Source: Mesorhizobium huakuii (GTDB lineage Bacteria > Pseudomonadota > Alphaproteobacteria > Rhizobiales > Rhizobiaceae). Taken from it: 64,000 nucleotides of DNA. Positions within the stretch are counted from its first letter, which is position 1; each line of letters begins with the position of its first letter. Location of the stretch: positions 6,754,001-6,818,000 of the forward strand of contig NZ_CP050296.1 in assembly GCF_014189455.1 (NCBI RefSeq). Direction: 5' to 3'. Below, piece after piece: positions 48,310 to 57,951 of the stretch. The position numbers were made by a program, and so were the translations under genes. The notes beneath the pieces were generated by a model. The model searched no databases. It was not told the DNA's origin and saw only the letters and a program-made list of their open reading frames with translations.

Positions 48310-49497
48310 TTATTTTCTGGCTTTTTCGAAGGCCTGGGCGACGTCGGCCCAGAGGTCTTCGACACTTTCCAATCCGACATTGAAGCGGATGGTTCGGGGG
48401 CTGACGCCGAAGCGCGCCATCGAATTCAGTCCCGGCGTCTGCTCCAGCGACGCCTTGGCGGGCACGACCAGGCTCTCGTGCCCGCCCCAGCTGACGCCGA
48501 TGCGGAAATATTTCAGCGCATCGACGAAGACCGGGATGTCGATATCGTCCGTCACCTCGAAGGAGAACAGTCCGGCATAACCGGCCAGCGTCGCCTTGCC
48601 GGGATGGTTCGAATAGACGGGATGGTTGACGCGCTCGACATTGGCATGCGCCTTCAGCCGCTCCGCGATGGTCAGCCCGCTCTTCATGTGGTGCGGCAGG
48701 CGCAGCGGCAGCGTGCGCAGCCCGCGCAACAGCAGCCAGGCCTCGAACGGCGACAGCTTGCCGCCGAGATAGGAATAGGTCTGCTCGTTGATGTGCTTGA
48801 TGTGCACGGCCGAGCCCGCCACCACGCCGGCGACCGTGTCGCTGTGGCCGCCGAGATATTTCGAGGCCGAGTGCAGCACCAGATCGACGCCATGCGAGAT
48901 CGGCTTTTGGAACACCGGTGAGGCCCAGGAATTGTCGATGGTGGTGATGATGCCCTGCTCTTTCGCCAGCCGAGCCAGATGCGCGATGTCCTGCAGCTCG
49001 AACATCATCGAGGTCGGGCTTTCCAGGTAAAGCAGCTTGGCACCGGGAAGTGCCGCCGCCACCGCATCCGGATCGGAGCCGTCGACATAGTCGACCTTGA
49101 TGTTGAGCCGCGGCAAAAGCCGCTCGAACAGCCGGTAGGCATCGCCATAGCAGTTGCGCACCGCAACGATGCGTTCGCCGGCGCCGACGAAGGCAAGCAC
49201 CGTGGCACTGATCGCCGCCATGCCGCTCGAAAAACCGCGCGCGGCCTCGGCGCCCTCGAGTGCGGCCACGCGCGCCTCGAACTCCATCACCGTCGGATTG
49301 TCGCCGCGCGAATAGATCGGCTGCCTTCGTTTGCCGGCAAAGGTGTCGGCCATTTCGGCATAATTGGCGAAGGTGAAGAGCGACGTCTGGTAGATCGGCG
49401 GCACCACCGCGCCGCCCGGAAACGGCTCGTCATGCGCCAGCAGTGTCGCCGCCTCGGCAAGATAGTCGTAATCGAAACCGGTCGGATGCTCGTTCAT
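48310..49497 (-). CDS. Cys/Met metabolism PLP-dependent enzyme (cystathionine lyase/synthase type)
   Basis: 395 residues. Signature lysine of the PLP site in VLHSASKYLGGHSDTVAG; conserved EGAEAARGFSSGMAAIS and YLESPTSMMFELQDI of the gamma-family (cystathionine gamma-synthase/beta-lyase). Four-base overlap (ATGA) with the GntR gene upstream and 29 bases from the binding-protein gene, so co-transcribed. It would cleave or make a C-S or C-O bond next to an amino acid; the pairing with a sugar-type importer suggests the imported molecule is a conjugate. Substrate is inference. Confidence 0.88.
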   Translation of the reverse strand: MNEHPTGFDYDYLAEAATLLAHDEPFPGGAVVPPIYQTSLFTFANYAEMADTFAGKRRQPIYSRGDNPTVMEFEARVAALEGAEAARGFSSGMAAISATVLAFVGAGERIVAVRNCYGDAYRLFERLLPRLNIKVDYVDGSDPDAVAAALPGAKLLYLESPTSMMFELQDIAHLARLAKEQGIITTIDNSWASPVFQKPISHGVDLVLHSASKYLGGHSDTVAGVVAGSAVHIKHINEQTYSYLGGKLSPFEAWLLLRGLRTLPLRLPHHMKSGLTIAERLKAHANVERVNHPVYSNHPGKATLAGYAGLFSFEVTDDIDIPVFVDALKYFRIGVSWGGHESLVVPAKASLEQTPGLNSMARFGVSPRTIRFNVGLESVEDLWADVAQAFEKARK

Positions 49498-50228
49498 GTC
49501 TGGCTCGAAAGTTTGAGTTTGGCCGCACCGCGCTTGAGATCGTCCTCGACGGTGGCGATCAGCTTGAGCGCTTCGGCGCGGGCGCCTTGCGGATCACGTG
49601 CGGCGATGCATTCGTAAACGGTGCGATGGTAGGGAAAGCTGGCGTGACCGAAATCGCGCACGCCAAGCGGATGCTCCCAGAAACGGTGGAACAGCTCGTG
49701 CATGGCGGCGATGATCTGCTCGAACAGCGGATTGCCAGAGACCCGATAGATCGCCTGGTGGAACTCCCAGTCCTCTTCCGACGACATGCCATCGCGGGTG
49801 CGGAACGCCTGCTCCATGATGTCGAGCTTGCGCTCGATCTCGGCAATGTCCGCCGGGCTGGCGCGTTCGGCGCAAAGGGCCGCCGCCTCCGCTTCGAGCG
49901 CGCGGCGGATTTCCAGCGTATGCATCAGGCTGGTGAAGTCATTACCGCCGGCCAAGGTCAGCGGCATGTGCAGCATGTCGGGTGACACGGCCGCCTTGAG
50001 GTAGGTGCCGCTGCCTTGCCGGCGCTCGACCAGGCCAAGTCCCTCCCACCGCGTCAGCGCCTCGCGCACCGTGTTGCGGCTGACCTTCAGCCGCTCGGCC
50101 AGGATGCGTTCGGTCGGAAGCCGCTCGCCGGGCTGCAGGGATTCGGCGCGGACAAAACCCACCAACGCCTTCAGCACGGCGTCATCGCGCGCCGTCGTCT
50201 GAATGGGTGGCAGGCTGTTCTGGTCCAC
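49494..50228 (-). CDS. GntR/FadR-family transcriptional regulator
   Basis: Starts at GTG 50228 (GTG-Asp-Gln-Asn-Ser), with GGGAGG four bases before; 244 residues. N-terminal winged helix (LPTERILAERLKVSRNTVREALTRWEGLGLVERRQGSG) and C-terminal all-helical FCD ligand domain (EIRRALEAEAAALCAERAS, DWEFHQAIYRVSGNPLFEQII, with His in the FHQAIY metal position). First gene of the lyase/ABC operon, so probably an autoregulated local repressor that senses the imported compound. Operators of the expected type lie just upstream. Confidence 0.9.
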   Translation of the reverse strand: MDQNSLPPIQTTARDDAVLKALVGFVRAESLQPGERLPTERILAERLKVSRNTVREALTRWEGLGLVERRQGSGTYLKAAVSPDMLHMPLTLAGGNDFTSLMHTLEIRRALEAEAAALCAERASPADIAEIERKLDIMEQAFRTRDGMSSEEDWEFHQAIYRVSGNPLFEQIIAAMHELFHRFWEHPLGVRDFGHASFPYHRTVYECIAARDPQGARAEALKLIATVEDDLKRGAAKLKLSSQT

Positions 50229-50248
50229 AAATCCTCCCGATGCAAAAG

Positions 50249-50270
50249 TGGTCCAATGGTCCAACCAATT
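50249..50270 (-). promoter_or_regulatory. Candidate FadR/PdhR-type operator of the GntR operon
   Basis: ATGGTCCAACCAATT (50256-50270) contains the FadR-class half-site arrangement TGGT-N3-ACCA; a direct repeat TGGTCCA precedes it at 50249-50255 and another lies at 50221-50227 over the start codon. About 28 bases upstream of the GTG. Confidence 0.5.
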
Positions 50271-50351
50271 CTGCACGGACGGAGAGACGTGTCAACAGCC
50301 GAAACAGGGACAGGCCGAACGACGCGCCTTGGCGCCGTTCGGCCCGTCAGT

Positions 50352-51059
50352 TCAGGCTTGGGCTCGCGTCGGCGTGACGGCTGCGCGCGTGGCGCGCCAG
50401 CGCGCGAACATCTCCTCGCGAATCTGCCTCGAACCCGCGAGCCGATTCGTTGCTTCCGCCAGCACGGCAGGCGAAGCCTGGGCGGGCGTGCCCGACTGGA
50501 ACGGAGGAGCCGGGGCATATTCGAGTGAGAGCTGCACCGTTTCGGCCTCGGCCTGGCCGAGAAGCCTGGCGACCAGGAGGAGGCCGAAATCGATCCCCGA
50601 GGTGACGCCGCCAGCAGTTATCAGGTTTCCGTCCTCGACAATGCGCTCGTTGACTGGAATGGCGCCGAACTCGGCGAGGAAATCATGCGCGTACCAATGC
50701 GTCGTCGCCCGCTTGCCTTTGAGCAGGCCGGCGGCACCGAGCACCAGGGCACCGCTGCATACCGAGGTGACATAGCGTGCCTGCACAGCCCGCTCCCGCA
50801 CGAAATCGAGGACGGCGTGGTCCTCCAGCAGCGGGTTGACGCCGCCTCCACCCGGAATGCACAGCACATCGAGAGGCGGGCAATCGTCGAAGGTCGCCGT
50901 TGGGTTGAGCGACAGCCGCGTCGACGACATCACCGGATTGCGATCCTTCCAGATCAGTTCCACCTCGGCGCCCTTTGCCGATGCCAGGACTTCATAAGGG
51001 CCGGTGAGGTCGAGCTGCTGGACATTGGGGAAGACGAGGATGCCGAAACGAAGGGTCAT
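50352..51059 (-). CDS. DJ-1/PfpI family protein (isonitrile hydratase-like)
   Basis: 235 residues from ATG 51059 (MTLRFGILVFPNVQQLDLTGP), with GGAGAG upstream. Nucleophile elbow Cys in VTSVCSGALVLGAAGLLKGK and the preceding acidic LDLTGPYEVL match the ThiJ/PfpI class; this subset includes isonitrile hydratase. Alpha/beta hydrolase-like fold with one reactive cysteine. Divergent from the GlxA-type regulator (about 88 bases between starts), which has the same DJ-1 fold at its N-terminus. Confidence 0.82.
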   Translation of the reverse strand: MTLRFGILVFPNVQQLDLTGPYEVLASAKGAEVELIWKDRNPVMSSTRLSLNPTATFDDCPPLDVLCIPGGGGVNPLLEDHAVLDFVRERAVQARYVTSVCSGALVLGAAGLLKGKRATTHWYAHDFLAEFGAIPVNERIVEDGNLITAGGVTSGIDFGLLLVARLLGQAEAETVQLSLEYAPAPPFQSGTPAQASPAVLAEATNRLAGSRQIREEMFARWRATRAAVTPTRAQA

Positions 51060-51147
51060 GGAACTCTCCATAGGTTGACTCCAGCCAATCTAAGGCATCA
51101 TGCTTTGGCACGATCGCCAATCACCCCTCGTTTCAAGCCAAATCGCA

Positions 51148-52094
51148 ATGCGCCATATCGAAATCCTTGCCTATCCCGACATCCAGCTCCTCGATGTCAG
51201 CGGGCCGCTTCAGGTTTTCGCCAGCGCCAACGACTTCAGGACGCAGGCCGGTGAACCAGCTCCGTACGAGGTCGCGGTCGTCGCCGCCTCCCCGCGGATC
51301 AGAACGTCCGCCGGCCTCGTGCTCGAGACCGGGCGCTGCCGCCGCATGGGTCGAGGATCGACACGCTGATCGTGCCTGGCGGATGGGGCGTCAACGCGGC
51401 CTGCGAGGATCCCGAACTGATCCAATGGATAATCGGCCGCTCGCGAGACGCCACGCGAACGGCGTCCGTGTGCAGTGGCGCCATGCTTCTGGCGACGGCA
51501 GGACTGCTCGACGGCCGGCGTGCGGTTACCCACTGGGGACGGTGCGCCGAGTTCGCGCGGCGCTTTCCAGCGGTCCGCCTCGAACCCGACCCGATCTTCA
51601 TCCGTGACGGCAATGTCTGGACGTCGGCAGGCGTGACGGCGGGCATAGATCTCGCCCTTTCCTTCGTCGAGGCAGACCTTGGCCGGCGCGTGGCGCTTGC
51701 GGTGGCGCGCGAGTTGGTGGTCTTCCTGAAACGACCCGGTGGCCAGGCGCAGTTCAGCCAGACGCTCAAGCTGCAGCAAGGCGACGAACGCTTCGACCGG
51801 CTGCATGGCTGGATTCAGGACAATCTGGACGGCGACCTTTCGCTGCCGAACCTGGCCGAGCGCGCCAATATGAGCCCGCGCAGTTTCTCCAGGCACTATC
51901 GGGAGGCAACGGGCCGCACACCTGCGCGCGCGATCGAGGAGATCCGGATCGAGGCGGCGCGACGGATGCTGGAACGAGGCCAGGCCGTCAACCAGACGGC
52001 CCGTCGCTGCGGCTTCGGATCGGAGGAGACGATGCGGCGCGGCTTTCTAAGAGCCCTCGGCACAAACCCGCGCGATTACCGCGAACGCTTCTGA
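51148..52094 (+). CDS. GlxA-type AraC family regulator (frameshifted)
   Basis: 315 residues after adding one G to the run at 51331-51333. N-terminal DJ-1/PfpI domain (MRHIEILAYPDIQLLDVSGPLQVF; elbow SVCSGAMLLATAGLLDGRRAVTHW) and a C-terminal AraC double helix-turn-helix (LPNLAERANMSPRSFSRHYREATGRTPARAIEEIR, AARRMLERGQAVNQTARRCGFGS). It probably regulates the divergent PfpI gene and possibly the monooxygenase. The start at 51148 is preferred; an alternative lies at 51100. The 3' end would overlap the monooxygenase gene were that gene not frameshifted. Confidence 0.85.
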
Positions 52095-52105
52095 CGCAAA
52101 GGCGC

Positions 52106-53572
52106 TTACTCGCGGCGGGCGGCCCGAACCAGGTGGTCAGCGCGTCAGCCAGCCCGTCTTGGGTTCCAATCCCAACCCAGGCCACGTAGCCATCGGGCCG
52201 AATCAGCACGGCGGCCGGCGCGGCGACCGTCCCGAGGACCGGCAGTTCCCAGGTGCCGTCGTATCCAGCTTCGATCTGCAGGACCCGATCCGCCCAAGGC
52301 GCGATGTCCAGTCCGCCAGGTTCGCCGAGGTTGAGAAGTACCGGCCGGGCATCGTGCAGCAAGCTGAAGACCCGCAACGGGCCATTGCGAGTGACCAGAT
52401 CGAGATCGGGCATTCGCCGCCCAAGCAGTGGATGTCCCTCGCCGAGGTCGTACCGGATGCCCAGACCGGACATCTCCGCGGCGATCCGTTTGCGCGGCTC
52501 ATCCGTGCCGAGCAGCTCGGTAAAGATGTCGCCCAAGGCCTTGGTGCTGGCATCCATGCGACGAAGCGCAACCTGTGCCATCGCGTTGCGCAGCACGCGA
52601 GCGGCGATCGGATAGCGCTCGGCGTGATAGCTGTCGAGCAGGCTTTCCGGTGATGTCCGCTTGACCACCTGGGCCAGCTTCCATCCCAGATTGACCGCGT
52701 CCTGCACGCCGATATTGAGCCCCTGCCCGCCCATCGGAGGATGGATATGGGCGGCGTCGCCGGCCAGCAGGACACGTCTGTCGCGGTAAGCGGCAGCCTG
52801 CCGTGTCATGTCGGTGAAGCGGGAGAGCCAGGTTGGACTGTGGGCCCCGAAATCGGTGCCATAGACAGCGACAAGCGCCTCCCCGAGGTCGTCCAGCGTC
52901 GGTTCGCCGCCAATGGTCAGTTGCCTCTCGGTCAGCACGACACCCACCCGGCTGTCCTCGATCTTGCCTATCGCATGAATTCCGTGGACGTCGCTGCGAA
53001 AGCCCAATGCCGGTTCCCTAGACATTTCGACCTCGGCGATCATCCAGCTCATCGTCGGGTCCCATCCGGCGAACTCGATGCCCGCCGCCTTGCGGATCGT
53101 GCTGCGCCCTCCGTCGCAGCCGACGAGATATTGCGCCCTCAACCGTCGGCCGCCGGACAGATCCAGGTCGACACCGTCATCATGCTGCGTGAAGTCAGTG
53201 ACGTCCTGTCCGCGATAGACCGGCACCCCCCAACTCGTTGATCCACTCGGCCAATGTCCGTTCGATATGGTTTTGCCGCAGCGCCAGCAGATAATTGTGC
53301 CGGCTGGGAAAGTCGCTGATATCCAAACGGATCATGTGAAAGCCGACGGTTTGGAAGCGCTGCCCCAGCGAGAGGAACCGGTCGGCAATTCCGCGCTGAT
53401 CGAGAATTTCGATGGTGCGTGCGTGCAGGCCACCCGCGCGCAAGCCGATTAACTGCTGGTCCGGGCGCCGCTCGACAATGGCGACGTCGATGCCCGCCAG
53501 AGCGAGTTCGCCGGCCAGCATCAACCCTGTCGGACCAGCCCCCGCGATCACCACTGCATGATCAAAAATCAT
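52106..53572 (-). CDS. FAD-dependent monooxygenase, class A (two frameshifts)
   Basis: About 488 residues after repair. FAD motif at the start (HAVVIAGAGPTGLMLAGELALAG), then the DG motif (LVGCDGGRSTIRKAAG) and the GD motif (LAGDAAHIHPPMGGQGLNIGVQD). It belongs to the aromatic hydroxylase class that includes phenol and rifampicin monooxygenases; NAD(P)H-dependent. Frame changes occur in the C-run at 53226-53231 (one base too many) and near 52122 (one base missing); correction ends the gene at 52106 and removes overlap with the AraC-type gene. Substrate unknown; C-terminal part is thioredoxin-like as in that class. Confidence 0.85.
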
Positions 53573-54083
53573 TAATCGTCACTCCCGTTTCGCGCCTGAT
53601 CTGCGTGGTTTCTACGGGAGGAGCTGGGTCTTGCCGCAAGCCCCTTGTGCGCCATATGTACGAAATGGAAGGGGTGCTCTCCTGCGCGGATCGCTTTGAA
53701 CGGCCGACAGCCGTGGATCGAAGACGGGAGCCCGGATTGCCTGCAGGCAAAAAATCAGAGTCCTTCGTGCCTTGGCACGAAGTTCTGATGTCTGTTTGGA
53801 AGAAGGGGGCCGGTCGGCGTTTGGCAGCGGTACGAGGAGGCCACTATGTGCCAGCGCCGGCCGGCCGACCCCACGGACCCAGGAGATGCGGCGGACCTGA
53901 GCATCATGGGGTATTTCTAGGGATCGAGCCGGCTATGTATCCTCGTGCCGGCTTCGTCTTGGCCTGCACATTTGCGCAAGAGCTTATGAAAATCAACAGT
54001 TTCTTAACCAAGGCTCGCGAATCGCTTGGATTAAGGTAAATGGCTAACCTTGTTGGATTGACCGTACAATCGGCCGCAGGCGG
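53573..54083. other. Intergenic region without supported gene
   Basis: About 510 bases between the monooxygenase start and the pleD end. An open frame of 206 codons on the plus strand spans part of it but begins inside the monooxygenase gene and has no recognisable domain. Near 54000-54030 are paired half-sites (CTTAACCAAG and CTTGGATTAAG) that could form an imperfect hairpin. The region may mark the edge of the accessory block. Confidence 0.5.
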
Positions 54084-55457
54084 CTACGCCGCCTTCGCAA
54101 CCACACGGTTGCGGCCGCCGCTCTTGGCTTCATAAAGCGCGAGATCGGCGCGCTTCATCAGCGCCGCCACCGTATCCACGCCTTTCAGCACCGACGACAC
54201 GCCGACGCTGACGGTGACCTCGATCGTCTTGCCGTCGGCGCCGATGGCGAAAGGCTTCTGGGCGATTTCGGCGCGGATGCGTTCGGCCACTTTCTCGGCC
54301 ACGGCGCCATCGGTGTCCGGCATGACTACGACGAACTCCTCGCCGCCGAACCGGCAGGCAAGGTCGATACCCCTGACATTCTTGCGCAGCCGCCGCGCGA
54401 ATTCCCGTAGCACCTCGTCGCCGCCATCATGGCCATGCGCGTCATTGATCGACTTGAAGCGGTCGAGATCGGTGATCATCACCGACAGCGGCCGGCGCCG
54501 CGCCACGGCGCGGTCGAACAGCGTCTGCAGATGGCTGTCGAGATAGCGGCGGTTGTGCAGTCCGGTCAGGCCGTCGGTCACCGCCATTTCGATGGTCTGG
54601 GTGACACTGGCGCGCAATTGGTCGTTGTAGCGCTTGCGGCGCACCTGGGTGCGCAGCCGCGCCGTCAGCTCCTGCTGGTCGATCGGCCGCATCAGATAGT
54701 CGTTGATGCCGAGTTCGAGGCCGCGGATGATGCGCTCCTCCTCGCCCTCCTCCGCCAAGAGGATGATCGGCACGAAACGCGTGCGGTCAAGCGAGCGCAA
54801 CTGCGAGCAGAGCCTCAGCGGATCGAAATCGGCGAAGGCCGTCGAGATCATCACGCATTCATAGGATGTCTCGGCCGCCTGGAAGAACCCGGCATGCGGA
54901 TCGCCGTTGACATCAAGATCGGCGCGGTCGCGCAGCATTTTCTGGATGCGCTCGACCGACGATTTGCGCTCGTCGATCAACAGCACTTTCGGAATCGTGT
55001 CCTCGGACGCGAAATTGCGGCTGAGCAGTTCCTCGATGCCGATGTTGCGCGTCGTCGAGGCGCGCAGCCTGAGCTCGTCGGTGAGAGACTTCAGCCGGAC
55101 CAGGCTCTTGACGCGCGTCATCAGCTGCAGGTCGTTGACCGGCTTGGTAAGGAAATCGTCAGCACCAGCTTCCAGCCCGCGCACGCGGTCGGACACTTGG
55201 TCGAGCGCGGTGATCATCACCACCGGAATATGCGACGTCGCCGGATCGCTCTTCAGCCGCCGGCAGACCTCGAACCCGTCCATGTCGGGCATCATCACGT
55301 CGAGCAGCACGACATCGACCTTGCCGTTTTCGCAGGTCTCGATCGCGTCAGGCCCGTTGGTGGCGGTCAGCACCTCGAAATATTCGGCCAGCAGCCGAAC
55401 CTCCAGCAGCCTCACATTGGCAGGGATGTCGTCGACGACGAGGATCCGCGCGGTCAT
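54084..55457 (-). CDS. pleD: PleD-type response regulator diguanylate cyclase
   Basis: 457 residues. Receiver 1 (phosphoacceptor Asp53 in VVLLDVMMPDMDGFE), a second degenerate receiver (about 155-275, lacking the phosphoacceptor), then a GGDEF domain with FGGEEFVVVMPDTDG preceded by the RGID inhibitory I-site. It makes cyclic di-GMP when phosphorylated and in relatives controls the swarmer-to-stalked style transition. Follows divK by 33 bases in the order known from Caulobacter. Confidence 0.96.
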   Translation of the reverse strand: MTARILVVDDIPANVRLLEVRLLAEYFEVLTATNGPDAIETCENGKVDVVLLDVMMPDMDGFEVCRRLKSDPATSHIPVVMITALDQVSDRVRGLEAGADDFLTKPVNDLQLMTRVKSLVRLKSLTDELRLRASTTRNIGIEELLSRNFASEDTIPKVLLIDERKSSVERIQKMLRDRADLDVNGDPHAGFFQAAETSYECVMISTAFADFDPLRLCSQLRSLDRTRFVPIILLAEEGEEERIIRGLELGINDYLMRPIDQQELTARLRTQVRRKRYNDQLRASVTQTIEMAVTDGLTGLHNRRYLDSHLQTLFDRAVARRRPLSVMITDLDRFKSINDAHGHDGGDEVLREFARRLRKNVRGIDLACRFGGEEFVVVMPDTDGAVAEKVAERIRAEIAQKPFAIGADGKTIEVTVSVGVSSVLKGVDTVAALMKRADLALYEAKSGGRNRVVAKAA

Positions 55458-55490
55458 TTCACAAGGCTCCGGCTCGGCTGGAATGGCACA

Positions 55491-55862
55491 TCAGGCATCG
55501 CCCAGGTAGGATTTGATGGTTTCGATGAAACGCGGCACCGAAATCGGCTTCGAAATATAGGCTTCGCAACCGCCCTGGCGGATGCGCTCCTCGTCGCCCT
55601 TCATGGCGAAGGCGGTCACCGCGATGACCGGAATGACGTGCAGATCGTCATCTTCCTTCAGCCATTTGGTCACTTCCAGGCCCGACACTTCGGGCAGTTG
55701 GATGTCCATCAGGATGAGATCGGGCCGGTGCTTGCGCGCCAGATCCAGCGCCTCGAGCCCGTTGCGGGTGCGCACCGTCTCGTAGCCGCTTGCTTCGATG
55801 AGGTCCCGAAAGAGCTTCATATTGAGCTCATTGTCCTCGACGATCATGACCTTCTTAGGCAT
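55491..55862 (-). CDS. divK: Single-domain response regulator DivK
   Basis: 123 residues starting [18 protein letters not shown]; an alternative start (MSMPKKV) lies six bases upstream. A single receiver domain with Asp53 in [16 protein letters not shown] and Lys in YISKPISV. In alphaproteobacteria DivK, through DivJ/PleC and DivL, controls CtrA and the cell cycle. Upstream of pleD in the same transcription unit. Confidence 0.94.
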   Translation of the reverse strand: MPKKVMIVEDNELNMKLFRDLIEASGYETVRTRNGLEALDLARKHRPDLILMDIQLPEVSGLEVTKWLKEDDDLHVIPVIAVTAFAMKGDEERIRQGGCEAYISKPISVPRFIETIKSYLGDA

Positions 55863-56109
55863 CGACATCCCGTCCCGGCCGTCCCTCCGCTCGAAGGTGA
55901 CCGTCATGCGCCCCTGGTTGAACGCACCAAACCCTGCTTCACTATACGGCAATATGATTGACGAAACGGAAACCTTCGGGCTGCAAAGCAGCGCGAATTC
56001 CACCTCGCCTGCCTGCGCGTCCAAACGGCGCGCCGCGCTGTAAAGGCTTGCCGCAAGCAACTCTTGCCATTACTGCGGAAGAGACTCATTCCACATACCG
56101 AAGGTAGTG

Positions 56110-56409
56110 ATGGCAAACGCGGCGTCAATGCGCGAAGAGGCGGAAACCCTTGCCGTGAAGGCGCTGGGCTTCGTCGCCTCCGATCCGGAGCTGTTGCCGC
56201 GCTTTCTGGCGATCACCGGAATAGAGGCGCATTCGATCCGCAAGGCCGCCGGCGAGCCGGGGTTTTTGGCCGGCGTGCTGCAGTTCATCCTCGCCCACGA
56301 GCCGACCCTGATGCGCTTTGCCGAGGAGACCGGCACGCCGCCCGCCGCCGTCGGCAAGGCGTTGCGCGCCCTGCCGCTCGGCGACGACAACCATGAGCAT
56401 TCCATATGA
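56110..56409 (+). CDS. DUF3572 family protein
   Basis: 99 residues (MANAASMREEAETLAVKALGFVASDPELLPRFLAITG). All-helical. The pattern ALGFVASDPELLPRFLAITGI and EPGFLAGVLQFILAHEPTL matches DUF3572, a small family of unknown function common next to divK in rhizobia. A GTG start three bases earlier is possible. Overlaps the following gene by four bases (ATGA). Confidence 0.85.
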   Translation: MANAASMREEAETLAVKALGFVASDPELLPRFLAITGIEAHSIRKAAGEPGFLAGVLQFILAHEPTLMRFAEETGTPPAAVGKALRALPLGDDNHEHSI

Positions 56410-57059
56410 GCGATGATCCGGAGACCGCGCGCCAGATCGAGGAACTTTCGGCCGACGACCGGCCGCTGCTGGTGCTCGACGTCGACGACGTCGTGCTCGA
56501 ATTCATCCGCCCCTTCCCGCATTTCCTGAAATCGCGCGGCTATGGCCTGACGCTGGCCTCCTTCCGGCTGACCGGCAACATTGCCGAAACGGCCAGCGGC
56601 CGGCTGATCGAACAGCCCGAAGTCACGGCACTCCTGGGCGATTTCTTCGACGCGCAAGCCGATTGGCAAAGCATCACCGACGGTGCCGCGGAAGCCTTGG
56701 CAAGGCTTGGCGACCGCGCGGAAATCATCTTGCTGACGGCCATGCCGCACCGGCATCGCGCCGTGCGTCGCGCCCATCTCGATGCGCTGGGTCTAAACTA
56801 TCCGCTTCTGACCACCGAAATGGCCAAGGGACCGGCCGTGGCCAGGCTGCGTGGCAAGAACGGCAGGCCTGTGGTCTTCGTCGACGATCAGCCGCACAAT
56901 CTGGCATCGGTGCGGGAGAAGGTCGCCGAAGCCAGTCTTTTCCACCTGATGGCCGACAATTCGCTGCGGGCGTTCCTGCCGACGGTCCCGGACGATGTCA
57001 TCGTCGTCCAGGACTGGCACGAAGCCGCGCCCAAGATCGCGGGCGCGCTGGGGCTCTAA
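56406..57059 (+). CDS. HAD-like hydrolase of unknown substrate
   Basis: 217 residues, coupled to the DUF3572 gene. Motif I-like LLVLDVDDVVLEF (DVDD), a second-motif Thr in IILLTAMPHRHRAV and an acidic motif in RPVVFVDDQPHNLASV fit the HAD superfamily. The substrate is unknown; perhaps a small phosphatase linked to the cell-cycle cluster. Length and fold appear complete. Confidence 0.75.
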   Translation: MSDDPETARQIEELSADDRPLLVLDVDDVVLEFIRPFPHFLKSRGYGLTLASFRLTGNIAETASGRLIEQPEVTALLGDFFDAQADWQSITDGAAEALARLGDRAEIILLTAMPHRHRAVRRAHLDALGLNYPLLTTEMAKGPAVARLRGKNGRPVVFVDDQPHNLASVREKVAEASLFHLMADNSLRAFLPTVPDDVIVVQDWHEAAPKIAGALGL

Positions 57060-57060
57060 A

Positions 57061-57125
57061 GCAATTCCAGGAAAAGTGTGAAACGGTTTTCCCGGGAAAA
57101 GCGCGTAGCGCTTTCCCTTGGGAAT
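57061..57125. repeat. Dispersed palindromic repeat, copy C (interrupted by IS3 element)
   Basis: Begins GCAATTCCAGGAAAAGTGTG, as in copy B, and contains an extra hairpin (GGGAAAAGCGC...GCGCTTTCCC). The right end TGC lies beyond the IS3 element at 58382-58384: removing the element and one target copy restores GGAATTGCGTC, as in the other copies. Confidence 0.82.
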
Positions 57126-57153
57126 TGGAGTGCGCCCCTCGGAGCGGACAGGA

Positions 57154-57951
57154 TCAAGCGGCAGTTTTGACCATCTTCCGGGCGTGTTGGTCTTCGAACT
57201 GTTGCGGGCTGAGATAGCCGAGCGCTGAATGCAATCGGCGGGTGTTGTAGACCTCATCAATGAAGCGGGGAAGGTCCTCAGCGACGTCGGTGAAGGTTTC
57301 ATAGGCCATCGGATAGATGGCTTCGACCTTCATCGTCTTCATGAAGCTTTCCGCTTTGGCATTATCGTAGGGATTGCCGCGCCGACCCATCGATCCAATA
57401 AGATCGTGCTCGGCGAGAAGATTGCGATAGAGGAGCGCGGCATATTGCGCCCCTCGATCCGAGTGATGGACGCAGCCCGGCGGCGGCTTTCGCCGTTCGA
57501 TTGCCGCCTTCAATGCTGCAACGGTCAAGCGCGCGTCGATCGAACGGCCGATGGCGTAACCAACGACCTTGCGGGACCAGGCATCCAAGATGACCGCGAC
57601 GTAGACGAAGCCTGCCGCAATCGCCACGTAGGTTATGTCGCTTACCCAAAGCCGGTTCGGGCCATCGAGTGTCACGTCCTTCGCCAGGTTCGGGAAGATC
57701 GGCAATTCATGATTGCTGTCCGTGGTGGCGATGAAGCGTCGCCTGATCCTGGGCTGCAGATCATGCTCGCGCATCAATCGTCTGATCTTCTTGTGGTTCA
57801 CGACAATGCCGCTCTGCCGCAGCGCCGCCTGCATGCGGCGATAGCCGTAGGCTTCGAAGCTGTCGGAGATCTCACCCATCGTCTCGACGAGCGCTGTGTC
57901 ATCCACGGCGGTTTCGGGCTGATCGTAGTAGGTTGATCGCGCGATCCCCAT
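57154..57951 (-). CDS. IS3-family transposase OrfB
   Basis: 265 residues from the internal ATG at 57951 ([16 protein letters not shown]); as a fusion product it begins further upstream by frameshifting from orfA. HTH-type zipper part, then the rve integrase core with [49 protein letters not shown] and the final Glu in [18 protein letters not shown] (the DDE triad). It joins the element's ends to target DNA. The frame reads uninterrupted, so the copy may be functional. Confidence 0.93.
   Translation of the reverse strand: MGIARSTYYDQPETAVDDTALVETMGEISDSFEAYGYRRMQAALRQSGIVVNHKKIRRLMREHDLQPRIRRRFIATTDSNHELPIFPNLAKDVTLDGPNRLWVSDITYVAIAAGFVYVAVILDAWSRKVVGYAIGRSIDARLTVAALKAAIERRKPPPGCVHHSDRGAQYAALLYRNLLAEHDLIGSMGRRGNPYDNAKAESFMKTMKVEAIYPMAYETFTDVAEDLPRFIDEVYNTRRLHSALGYLSPQQFEDQHARKMVKTAA

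Noticed and set aside
53419..54039. Plus-strand open frame of 206 codons before pleD
   Set aside because: Starts inside the monooxygenase gene, no ribosome site and no recognisable domain.
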